From Vibrio penaeicida (GTDB taxonomy: Bacteria > Pseudomonadota > Gammaproteobacteria > Enterobacterales > Vibrionaceae), in the NCBI RefSeq assembly GCF_019977755.1, contig NZ_AP025144.1, forward strand, positions 3,906,001 to 3,970,000: DNA of 64,000 nucleotides, read 5' to 3'. Shown here one piece after another: positions 27,373-36,558 of the stretch (its first letter is position 1; the number at the start of each line of letters is the position of its first letter). Under the pieces are notes generated by a model that saw only the letters and a program-made list of their open reading frames with translations, was not told where the DNA came from and searched no databases. Made by a program: the position numbers and the translations under genes.

Positions 27373-30300
27373 TTAAATACTCATCTCGTTGACTTGCTGG
27401 TCTAATAAACCCGAATTCTCTTGGGCTTGCAGATGCTTATGCAGCTCAGCAATGGTTTTTAAATTAAACAAATGGCTCAGCTCGACACGTTGGTGACAAA
27501 CCGATAATTGATTGATCTGGCTAATGACTTTAATGGCGTTAATGGAATTACCGCCTATTTGGAAGAAACTGTCGTGAACGCCAACGCGCTCTAACCCCAA
27601 CACCTGAGACCAGATGTCGCACAGTGCGATTTCCAACTCACTTTCTGGGGCAACGTAACCATTGGATCCCACCCATTCCGGCTCAGGCAGCACTCGGCGG
27701 TCTAGCTTGCCATTTAACGTAAGAGGGATAGCTTCAATCTGGTTGAAGGTAGCGGGCACCATGTAATCCGGTAGATGAGCATTTAAGCTGTGGCGGAGGT
27801 CATCCATGCTGAGTGTTTGGTCACTCACAAGGTACGCGGCAAGATACTTATCGCCTTCTTTTTCTCTGTCGATGACGACGGCTTGCTGTACCCCATCAAC
27901 CGCCATAAGTGTGGCTTCAATTTCACCCAGCTCAATCCGGTAACCACGTATCTTCACTTGGCTGTCATTGCGCCCGATGTATTCCAGCTGTCCATCGTGA
28001 CGCCAGCGCACCCAGTCTCCGGTTTTGTATAACCGTTCATCCTGCCCTTCAATTGGGCTGTCGATGAACTGCTCCGCTGTTAAGATGCCTCGATTGAGGT
28101 AGCCTCTCGCCAGTCCTGCGCCCCCTATGTGCAGCTCACCGGGAACACCAATTGGGCACAGCTTTCCATTGTCCGAGAGGACATAGCATCGCTCGTTACT
28201 CAGCGGGGTACCGATAATGTGGGCGTTGCCCGATTGGTATCGAGATTGGGTACTCCAAATGCATGCCTCAGTCGGACCGTACACTTGAATGACCTCTTTA
28301 AAGCGCTGCGACAAGCTTTGGTAAATCGCTTCCGAGCCACTTTCGCCGCCGACAATAACGGTCACATGAGACAAATCAAGAGCGTCTGGCAACGCTACTT
28401 GCAACACTGACCACACCGATGGGGTAAGCTGCAATACGTTGGTCTTGCTGGCATGCTCGGATAAAGTTTCCGATGCCTGGTGGATATCCGACAGATGAAC
28501 CGTTCCGCCTGACAACAACGGTAAGCCGTATTCCAAGCCAAAGATGTCAAAGGTGTATTGAGTGAGGCTGACTAAGGAAACAGGCTGTGCTTCAGCGGAC
28601 AGGGTTTCAACAGACTGATGATATTGATGAATGAAATCGGCGTATGCCGAATGCGGCATCATCACCCCTTTGGGCTTACCTGTGGTGCCTGAGGTGTAAA
28701 TGATGTACGCAAGGTCATCACCTGAAACCGTCAGGTTTAGGTTCTCTGATGATTGGGGATACGCGTTGTCTGCCAATACCAGCTCGGGTAGCTGCGGCAA
28801 ATCACTTAACCAAGCATCCAGCTGGCTAAGATGCGTTTGCTGAGTCAGTACCAGCGGTGCCGCGGTGTCTTCCAAAATAAACTGCGCGCGCTCTTTCGGG
28901 TATTCTGGTGATACTGGGACATACGCCCCGCCCGCTTTGAGCACCGCTAAAATGCTCACCACCATGTCTACGCTTCGGTCTAAGTACAAGGCAATCGGTG
29001 TGTCTGCCGTCAGTTCACGCTCGTAACGAATCACATGCTGTTGGCGCAGAGTGTGCGCGAGCTGGTTGGCTTTTTGGTTCAGCTCTTGATAGGTCAAATG
29101 CTGATCTTGAAACGTGAGTGCCACTGCATTAGGTGTAGTTTGCACTTGCGCTTCAAATAACTGATGCCACGTTGGCATGGAAGGCACAGGCGATTGCGTT
29201 GTATTCCAGTCGTGGATAAGCCTGTTTTGCTCAGTGCTATCAATCACATTGATATGGTGATGGCTTTCGTCGCTCTGATGAGCAACAAACTGCAATATGC
29301 TCTCCAATTGCGTCAATAACCTTTCGACTTGGCTGATTTCCATCAGCGACTGATCAAAACCTAGCTGAATCGACAACGCACCTTCTTTCTCGTAGGCCAT
29401 CACCGAAAATGGGTAGTCCATTTTATCGGACCAACTTCTCGGTGTGCTGTCTGCCGAAAGCCCAGTTGGAGACACATCATCGAGAGATGGGTAGTTTTCA
29501 AAAATAAACAAACTTTGGAAAAGGCGCTTGCCGTCTTCTTGCAGATCGGCCAATGCAATTCCACTAAAGCTATTAAGCTCAGCGATACTTCGATGAATGG
29601 AAGTAAGTGCTTCGGCAACGGTGAGGGAATCGGTCCAATTGACGGCGAGTGGCAAGGTATTGATGTACAAGCCGACGCTTTCTTCAATCCCATCGATCGG
29701 AACATCTCGCCCCGAAACCGTGGTTCCCACTATGGTTTGAACATCTTGCGTGTAAATTTGAATCAACTTATGCCATGCAAACTGCAGTGCCACGTTGAGT
29801 GTTACGTTATGGGATTGGCAGGCAGATTTGAGCTGTTGGTAAGCTTTCCCGCTAATACACTTTGACGCTTGCGAAGGTGTCACAAGCGACCTAACACTAT
29901 CGAGCTCCTGGGACTCTAGCAGAAATGCGCCAAGGTCATTCGGTTGACTCAATGAACTGCGTTTTTCCGACCAATAACGCGTGGTTTTATCACGTTGTGC
30001 CATGCGGTGCATTTGCACTTTGCCATACACCGACTCTTCCACTACGTGTGGCACTTGCCCTGCACTCAGTGCGTCGTAGTATCTGTGAACTGCCTTGAGC
30101 AAAATTGGGTTGCTCCAGCCGTCGGTAATGCTGTGATGTGCGGTTTGAATTAGTGTAAAAGCACTGTCACTGCGTTTGATTATCGCTACACGCATCAGAC
30201 CAGACACGGTCAGGTCAAAAGGCTTTTCACGCTCAGCGGATTGTAGAGCGATGATGGCGTCATCGTGTTCGTCTTCTGGGAGGTCCGCCAAACTTAAAGA

Positions 30301-33300
30301 GGTGAATTGGCGTGAGGTGATACCCGCCTCTTTTCCGATCACCTGAACCATTTCCCCTTCCCAGTGGAATGCGATTCTAAGCGCTGGAAACGCGAAGGAT
30401 GCGAGCTCCCATGCTTTAAAATAACGGTCAACATCAATGGCGCGGTCATAATCCACCAGCACTTGAAGGCGATAAGCATCATCTTCAGGTTGGCTGATGT
30501 GATGATATACAAACCCTTGCTGCAAACTGCTTGCTGGATAAATAGCCGCTATGCTCGATAAACCATACTGGCGTGACTGACCAATATGCTCCAATTGCGA
30601 TTGGTGCAATCCAGCACAGCCAAAATCGCTCGCCGTATTCACGCCTCCTCGCTTGGCTGCTTCTAGGCTTTGCTCCAATACTTGATGCAAAGATGTGTCG
30701 AACGCTTGGCGAAATGCCATGGTCTGAGTTGGCGGCAATTGAGAAATGATGTCGAACTGCAGCTGCCCATTAAAGACACCACCATTGATGTTCAGTAAAG
30801 CGCTGTCACGGTTACTTTCTCCAATAACATTGCCACTGTCTTCATTCACCACCTCCCACATCGACCCGTTTCCTGTGGAGTCCAATTGCCCTAGGTAGTT
30901 AAAGTAAATCTTCGGCAACGCATCATGAGAAAACGTGTGAGAAAACGCACCAAACCCAATGCCTTTATTGGGGACACCGCGCAGAGTTTCTTTGGTTTGA
31001 ATAATGGTGTGTTCGAGATCGCCTGCCGCCTCTAATCGCAGCGGATAAGCCGTGGTAAACCACCCTAGTGTGCGAGAAATATCGAGAGCAGGGTCGATCG
31101 CCTCGCGCCCATGTCCTTCAAGCGTAATGTGATTAACTGACTGCCCCGCAACGGCATTCAGCGCAAGGCTTAACGCACTCAGAAGCAAATCATTGATTTC
31201 GGTGTTATATCCTTGATGCGCCTCGTGCAGCAGCAAATGCGTTTCTTTTAACGGAAACTCGATTCGCGTTGTCGACGTATTTTCAGCAATAGCAGCACCA
31301 GAAGAGTCGCTTTGCGGAGAAGGCAGCGTCTTTGTATCTGATAATACATCTTGCCAATAAGGCAGCTCGGCTACATGGGTTTCCCTATATTGCTCCACCG
31401 CACGTACCCATTGGCGATAGCTGCTTCCTTTCTGCGATAGCGTATTGTCAGACAGTAACGTCTCCAAGTCCTCTGCAATGATCCGCCAAGACACCGCATC
31501 TATAATCAAGTGATGAAAAGCAAACCAGAGGCGGGCTTCACCTTCGGGGTATCCTGTTAGATACGCCGCTCGCCATAACGGGCCATTTTCTATATCGAAA
31601 TCGCTCTGCCAAGCCGTGAGCTGTTGCGCTACGTCCATTTCTGCCGCCACATTCAACTCATGCACTTCTACTTTTGGTAATTCTTCAGTCCGGCAATAAC
31701 GCTGCTTGATACTGCCTTCGTTGATTTCAAATCGAATTCTCATGGCATCGTGGTAGGCACTCAACTTGAATAAAGCCGCCTCAAGAGCAGGCTGGGAAAT
31801 ACCAGCGGGGACACGTAGCGTAAAGGCTTGATTCCAATGGTGTGGGTTTGCCAGCCCTTTGTTGAAAAACCACGTCTGTATAGGCAATAGCGAGAATTCA
31901 CCTTCCAGCTCTCCTTGCTCAGTATTGAGCGTTTGCTGAGGTTTATTGTCCGCCAATACCAGCGCCAATTGCTTAACCGTTGGCGCATCAAACATGTCTT
32001 TCACTTGAATATGAAAACCCGCTTTACGGATTTTAGAGACAAGTTGAATGGCGATGATGCTATCGCCACCAATACGGAAAAAGTTGTCGTTCACACCGAT
32101 ACTTTCAATGCCTAAAACTTGCTTCCAAATGCTGCAAAGTTCCAGTTCTATGTCGCTATCAGGCGCGACATAATTATTTTTATCGATGAGTTCAGGTTCT
32201 GGGAGCGCATTGCGATCCAGCTTTCCACTGCTCGACAATGGAAAGTCTTTCATCGGAACGAACGCCACTGGCACCATATATTCGGGTAGGCGAAGTGCCA
32301 AATAGTCGCTCAATTCTCCGTATGTCAGCGCTTGATGGCCGATATCGGGTGAATTGGTATGGGAATGTTGAGCAGGTGAGCTAAGGTGTGACTCAACATC
32401 ATGCAATGCATGGCTTGAGACATTCACGGCGTCTTCACTGAAGAACAAATGTAAGGCGCCCGCTTGCTCAGATTCCGTTGCCAGCAATACTTGTAATGTT
32501 ACCCCTTGCTGCTCCGCCAATAGATGCAAAACTTCAATGGAAAGCGCGTCTTCGGCAGAAAAAGATCGTTCCGTTGACGGGTTCCCCATTACGCATTGCT
32601 GTATGCCCCAGACTCGCGCATCTGGGTAATGCTTTATCCAAACTCCACGTTCAGACGAAGCCAATAAACTCGGCAAATCGAGTTCACTTGAATACTCAAC
32701 CGAGTCAAATTCACTTAATTCAATAGAATGGTTATTGGCTGCTTCGACGCCTTCTGCACCGTTTTTCTTAATTTGAACAATGACATCGTATCGAAAACGA
32801 TTCATCTCGTGATCGGCAAAACCGCGTTTAGGAAGCACTTGAACCGCATCAACCGCTGGGTGCTGCATCAATGCGAGGAAGTAAGTGGGAGAAATCGCGA
32901 GTTCCGTTTCTTTCGATGCTAACCAAGTCGCCTGTTTGACTAACTGATCGATGGCTTTCTCCGGATTCCGGTGAGCAAGAATGGAAAGGTGGAAAGCCCT
33001 TAGTAACCGTTGATCTCTTATATCACCAAAGAATAGGTTGCCTTCCCCCTCAATACTTTCAATGGCTTGTTCGATCACTTTGTCGAGGTAGCCAGCATTA
33101 GGAAAATATTGAGAAACCGAATTCATCACCACTGTATCAACACGTTGCTCTAACGCGGCATTAGCCACTTCGTCGGCTGGGCAAGTGACAAATTCAGATT
33201 TATGCTCATATCCCAACACTTTTGCCGAAGAAGACAAACGATTCATCGCATTTGTTGAAAAATCGGTGGCTATATAGTGGGTGCAAGACGGCAATAACGG

Positions 33301-36300
33301 ATAGAAAATCAAACCCGATCCCGAGCCAATTTCCAATACAGAATTAGGGTTTAACCCCTGAATCCGAGTCACCGTAGCATCGACCCATTCTTTCATTTCT
33401 TCCGGTGGGATAGGCAATTGCGTAAACGAGCTTTTCCAGCCTCGGATATCGAACTGATTAATGGTCTGATTATCCTCTTTGTATTCCGCTTCATAAACGC
33501 TCTTCCAAAGCGCCACGCCTTCCTGCTCCTGATTGGAAGAAGAGGTAGGAGCGTGTTCCACGTAATACCCTACTAGCGACTTTTCACCTGCGCCCTCAAC
33601 GGTATGAACGCACGATGCTTTGATTCTCGGGTGCGCTTGCATCGCTGCTTCAATTTCTTCTAACTCGATACGGTAGCCGCGCACTTTGACTTGGAAATCG
33701 TTTCTTCCCAAATACTCGATGTTTCCATTCGGCTGACGTCTGACTAAATCACCGGTTTTGTAAAGCTTGTTTAGACCTTGCGCTATCTCTTCTTTGGTCG
33801 CAAATGGGTTATCGACAAAACGTTCTTTCGTCAGATTTGGCTGGTTCAAATACCCCTGTGTGACGGCAATACCACCTATGTACAGCTCGCCAGGTAGCCC
33901 TTCAGGACATAACTGAAGATGCTCAGAATGGGGGTCCATGACCAATAAACGCACATTTTGAATCGGTCGGCCAATGGGCACGGTTTCCGTTTCATTCAGT
34001 AAGCAATCGTACACACTGACTTCTATCGAGGCTTCCGTTGGTCCGTATTGGTTATGCAAGGTTGCACCATGCTGGTTAATCGCATTGAACAGCCTAATGT
34101 GCTCGGGAGTTAATGCTTCCCCACTGCAAAAAACACGACGTACTGAACTCGGTATTGATTGGTTAGCGTGAGACAGAAAGTGGCTGAAGCCTGTTAGCAT
34201 GGGAGGTACAAAGTGCGTAACCGTCACCCGATTTTGCGTCATGATGTGATGCAGCTGCTCCGGTGATTGATGCGCTTTTGGCGGCGCCATCACAATCGCT
34301 GCGCCTGTCCAGTTCGCCCAAAGCAGTTCCCACACCGATACGTCAAACGTGTATGGCGTCTTTTGCAACACTCTGTCGTTGGCACTCAATGGAAATTGGT
34401 TTTGCAGCGCTTCCAAACGATTGACCACGCCCTTATGCGGCACCATTACCCCCTTTGGCTGACCCGTTGTGCCAGAGGTATAGATGATGTAAGCCATATC
34501 CGAGCTACTGACATCCGCGTTTACGTTTTCATAGTTTTCGTTTGTGCGATCGCTACCTTCATCTATAGAGACACTTTCAGCAGGCAAATCCTCGCAGACA
34601 CCGAGTAAATCGTTTTGCCACCTTTCTTGCGTTAGGATCAGCTGCGCTTGGGTATCTTCCAATATGTAACGTGTACGCTGCGTAGGATTATCGGTGGCAA
34701 TGGGTACGTAAGCACCACCGGATTTCATGACCGCCAAAATCGCGATAACCATTTCTAAGCTGCGGTCTAGATACAAGGCGACAGGGGTATTAGCCGCAAG
34801 TTGAGTTTGATTTCTGTTTAAGTGATACGTTCGAATTTTATGGGCTAGCTGATTCGCTCGCTGATTCAATTCTCGGTAAGTAAGCGAATGCTGTTCAAAA
34901 ATCAGTGCAGTATTGTCAGGCGTTTCCTTCGCCTGTTCTTCAAATTTTCCATGCAATGTTTTGTGTTCAGAATAAGCGCGCTGGGTGCCATTCCATCGAT
35001 GGTAAACATCGCTTAATTCCATCGGAGGTATCAGGGATATCTCCCCAATCGGCAACGCCTCTTCCATATGGCTTTGCAGTATTCGTTCAAATATCGCGGC
35101 GAACTGTGCCACCGTGGATTCATTAAACAGCGACGGTTTATAGTTAAATGACACGCGTATTGAATCGCCTTCATCGCGACATACTAAGCTCAAATCGTAG
35201 CGGTTTTGATCGTTCCCTAAACGCGCTTCACCATAGGGCTCCCAGCCTTCTACATTGTGTTGGCTTCCTAGCTGGCTTTTATGCTCTCGAAGCAGAAACA
35301 GCGTTCTTGCAACCTGCCCATCTTGACTGGCTTTCACCATGCCAAGCTCTCGGTTAATTTGCCCCAAAGACAGCTCGCTGTGGTCTATTGCCTCAATCAC
35401 ACGTTGCTGAACGGACTGCTTCACGCTGGAAAAGGTATCGTTTTGGTTCAAGCGAACTCGCAGTAATGCCTCTCTGGCAAATAGCCCAATAAGATGCTCT
35501 AGCTCGGAGCGATTTCGGTTGGTGAACGCTGAGGCTATGGCAACGTCAGTTTGACCCGTTATTCGGTGCAGCAAGACACCATAAGTCGCCAGCAATAGGG
35601 AATACAGCGATGTACCTGTCTGTGCACACTCGTCCTTTAACCAACGAGTCAAACGAGTAGGTAAAACGTGTTCATATTGAGTCACCGACACATCGTTGTG
35701 GATGCCTGGTGTGCGGTCGTAAGGTAACGCTAAATCGACGTCGCAACCCGCCAGTTGCGTTTTCCAGTAAGCAAGATGAGACGCTCGCTTGGCTTTCTGT
35801 GGTTCTTGCTGCATCCAGTGGGCGTAGTCTGCCGGTTGAACTGGAAGTGCGGGTAAGGCTTCACTTGTCTCTTCAGGATGCTGTTCGCTGTTTGAATACA
35901 AATAAAAGTGGAAGAAATCACGCTCGAAATGCGCAATGGAGCCACCATCAAAGATCAGGTGAGAGAAAACAAACACCACTTTGCTTTTGGTATCGCTGCA
36001 TCGGATGATGTGCACGCGAAACATAGGACCGGTGTTGACGTTAAACGCTTCTGCAATATCTTGCTGAATCACCTCATCCAGCGATAGAACTGCGACCTCT
36101 TGGTTATGATCAGATAAATTCGTTTCGCGGATTTCATATTGTACATTGGGCAATATTCGCTGCTTTAATTGCCCTTCTTCGTTCACAAATACGGTTCGTA
36201 GGCTTTCATACCGCTGTATTAAGCATGACATGGCACGGCGAAGTTTGGCGACGTCAAAATGTTCTTTGGAAGAAGAATGTTCAACGGAATACATACAGGG

Positions 36301-36501
36301 GATGTTGCTGGTAGAAGTTGCATTATGCAGGCTTTCAAGTACCCACATATCTTGCTGTAATTCAGAAACCGGAAATGTGTTGTCACTTCCCTGTCGGTTT
36401 AATGCTTCTATGCCATTTCCTGTGCGGCGCTTACGCTGCGCGAGCAACTTTTCCCGTTGCTTTTGGGAAAGCGAAAGCCTTCCCTTTCTTTCACCGTTCA
36501 T
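27373..36501 (-). CDS. Two-module NRPS C-A(Ser-like)-NMT-PCP-E-C-A(Gly)-PCP
   Basis: 3042 residues. Order with approximate positions: basic N-terminal tail (1-35), C domain (35-480) with SHLIFDG at 180-186 in place of HHxxxDG, A domain (500-980) with code DVWHFSQIEK, N-methyltransferase inserted between motifs A8 and A10 (990-1400; SAM site VLEIGSGSG near 1054), PCP with GGDSI (Ser1481), epimerisation domain (HHLIIDAVSWR near 1662, then EGHGRE and FNYLGQLD), second C domain with HHSITDG near 2122 (follows E, so presumably D-donor type), A domain with code DILQIGVIWK (glycine-like), PCP (Ser about 2986), C-terminal tail LDQQVNEMSI. The first code is closest to that of EntF (Ser, DVWHFSLVDK). 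Predicted to add N-methyl-D-Ser, then Gly. Starts 57 bp after the A-PCP gene. Confidence 0.93.
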   Translation of the reverse strand: MNGERKGRLSLSQKQREKLLAQRKRRTGNGIEALNRQGSDNTFPVSELQQDMWVLESLHNATSTSNIPCMYSVEHSSSKEHFDVAKLRRAMSCLIQRYESLRTVFVNEEGQLKQRILPNVQYEIRETNLSDHNQEVAVLSLDEVIQQDIAEAFNVNTGPMFRVHIIRCSDTKSKVVFVFSHLIFDGGSIAHFERDFFHFYLYSNSEQHPEETSEALPALPVQPADYAHWMQQEPQKAKRASHLAYWKTQLAGCDVDLALPYDRTPGIHNDVSVTQYEHVLPTRLTRWLKDECAQTGTSLYSLLLATYGVLLHRITGQTDVAIASAFTNRNRSELEHLIGLFAREALLRVRLNQNDTFSSVKQSVQQRVIEAIDHSELSLGQINRELGMVKASQDGQVARTLFLLREHKSQLGSQHNVEGWEPYGEARLGNDQNRYDLSLVCRDEGDSIRVSFNYKPSLFNESTVAQFAAIFERILQSHMEEALPIGEISLIPPMELSDVYHRWNGTQRAYSEHKTLHGKFEEQAKETPDNTALIFEQHSLTYRELNQRANQLAHKIRTYHLNRNQTQLAANTPVALYLDRSLEMVIAILAVMKSGGAYVPIATDNPTQRTRYILEDTQAQLILTQERWQNDLLGVCEDLPAESVSIDEGSDRTNENYENVNADVSSSDMAYIIYTSGTTGQPKGVMVPHKGVVNRLEALQNQFPLSANDRVLQKTPYTFDVSVWELLWANWTGAAIVMAPPKAHQSPEQLHHIMTQNRVTVTHFVPPMLTGFSHFLSHANQSIPSSVRRVFCSGEALTPEHIRLFNAINQHGATLHNQYGPTEASIEVSVYDCLLNETETVPIGRPIQNVRLLVMDPHSEHLQLCPEGLPGELYIGGIAVTQGYLNQPNLTKERFVDNPFATKEEIAQGLNKLYKTGDLVRRQPNGNIEYLGRNDFQVKVRGYRIELEEIEAAMQAHPRIKASCVHTVEGAGEKSLVGYYVEHAPTSSSNQEQEGVALWKSVYEAEYKEDNQTINQFDIRGWKSSFTQLPIPPEEMKEWVDATVTRIQGLNPNSVLEIGSGSGLIFYPLLPSCTHYIATDFSTNAMNRLSSSAKVLGYEHKSEFVTCPADEVANAALEQRVDTVVMNSVSQYFPNAGYLDKVIEQAIESIEGEGNLFFGDIRDQRLLRAFHLSILAHRNPEKAIDQLVKQATWLASKETELAISPTYFLALMQHPAVDAVQVLPKRGFADHEMNRFRYDVIVQIKKNGAEGVEAANNHSIELSEFDSVEYSSELDLPSLLASSERGVWIKHYPDARVWGIQQCVMGNPSTERSFSAEDALSIEVLHLLAEQQGVTLQVLLATESEQAGALHLFFSEDAVNVSSHALHDVESHLSSPAQHSHTNSPDIGHQALTYGELSDYLALRLPEYMVPVAFVPMKDFPLSSSGKLDRNALPEPELIDKNNYVAPDSDIELELCSIWKQVLGIESIGVNDNFFRIGGDSIIAIQLVSKIRKAGFHIQVKDMFDAPTVKQLALVLADNKPQQTLNTEQGELEGEFSLLPIQTWFFNKGLANPHHWNQAFTLRVPAGISQPALEAALFKLSAYHDAMRIRFEINEGSIKQRYCRTEELPKVEVHELNVAAEMDVAQQLTAWQSDFDIENGPLWRAAYLTGYPEGEARLWFAFHHLIIDAVSWRIIAEDLETLLSDNTLSQKGSSYRQWVRAVEQYRETHVAELPYWQDVLSDTKTLPSPQSDSSGAAIAENTSTTRIEFPLKETHLLLHEAHQGYNTEINDLLLSALSLALNAVAGQSVNHITLEGHGREAIDPALDISRTLGWFTTAYPLRLEAAGDLEHTIIQTKETLRGVPNKGIGFGAFSHTFSHDALPKIYFNYLGQLDSTGNGSMWEVVNEDSGNVIGESNRDSALLNINGGVFNGQLQFDIISQLPPTQTMAFRQAFDTSLHQVLEQSLEAAKRGGVNTASDFGCAGLHQSQLEHIGQSRQYGLSSIAAIYPASSLQQGFVYHHISQPEDDAYRLQVLVDYDRAIDVDRYFKAWELASFAFPALRIAFHWEGEMVQVIGKEAGITSRQFTSLSLADLPEDEHDDAIIALQSAEREKPFDLTVSGLMRVAIIKRSDSAFTLIQTAHHSITDGWSNPILLKAVHRYYDALSAGQVPHVVEESVYGKVQMHRMAQRDKTTRYWSEKRSSLSQPNDLGAFLLESQELDSVRSLVTPSQASKCISGKAYQQLKSACQSHNVTLNVALQFAWHKLIQIYTQDVQTIVGTTVSGRDVPIDGIEESVGLYINTLPLAVNWTDSLTVAEALTSIHRSIAELNSFSGIALADLQEDGKRLFQSLFIFENYPSLDDVSPTGLSADSTPRSWSDKMDYPFSVMAYEKEGALSIQLGFDQSLMEISQVERLLTQLESILQFVAHQSDESHHHINVIDSTEQNRLIHDWNTTQSPVPSMPTWHQLFEAQVQTTPNAVALTFQDQHLTYQELNQKANQLAHTLRQQHVIRYERELTADTPIALYLDRSVDMVVSILAVLKAGGAYVPVSPEYPKERAQFILEDTAAPLVLTQQTHLSQLDAWLSDLPQLPELVLADNAYPQSSENLNLTVSGDDLAYIIYTSGTTGKPKGVMMPHSAYADFIHQYHQSVETLSAEAQPVSLVSLTQYTFDIFGLEYGLPLLSGGTVHLSDIHQASETLSEHASKTNVLQLTPSVWSVLQVALPDALDLSHVTVIVGGESGSEAIYQSLSQRFKEVIQVYGPTEACIWSTQSRYQSGNAHIIGTPLSNERCYVLSDNGKLCPIGVPGELHIGGAGLARGYLNRGILTAEQFIDSPIEGQDERLYKTGDWVRWRHDGQLEYIGRNDSQVKIRGYRIELGEIEATLMAVDGVQQAVVIDREKEGDKYLAAYLVSDQTLSMDDLRHSLNAHLPDYMVPATFNQIEAIPLTLNGKLDRRVLPEPEWVGSNGYVAPESELEIALCDIWSQVLGLERVGVHDSFFQIGGNSINAIKVISQINQLSVCHQRVELSHLFNLKTIAELHKHLQAQENSGLLDQQVNEMSI
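27510..29212. repeat. 1.7-kb direct repeat, copy 2 (second A-PCP block of the 27373-36501 gene)
   Basis: Partner of 24105-25807. Both copies encode an adenylation domain with code DILQIGVIWK and its carrier domain. Same orientation, 3405 bp apart, so homologous recombination between them would delete or duplicate exactly one module in frame. Confidence 0.92.
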
Positions 36502-36558
36502 ATTCTGCCTACTGTGTTTGCTTCGTTGTATTTATTCTCTAGATGCTTGGGTATAGCG

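Noticed and set aside
19630..34560. Shared Tyr-Glu-Asn-Val-Asn peptide and matching DNA in two NRPS linkers (near 19645 and 34530)
   Set aside because: Only about 14 bases of similarity; chance or local slippage cannot be excluded and nothing else supports a repeat family.
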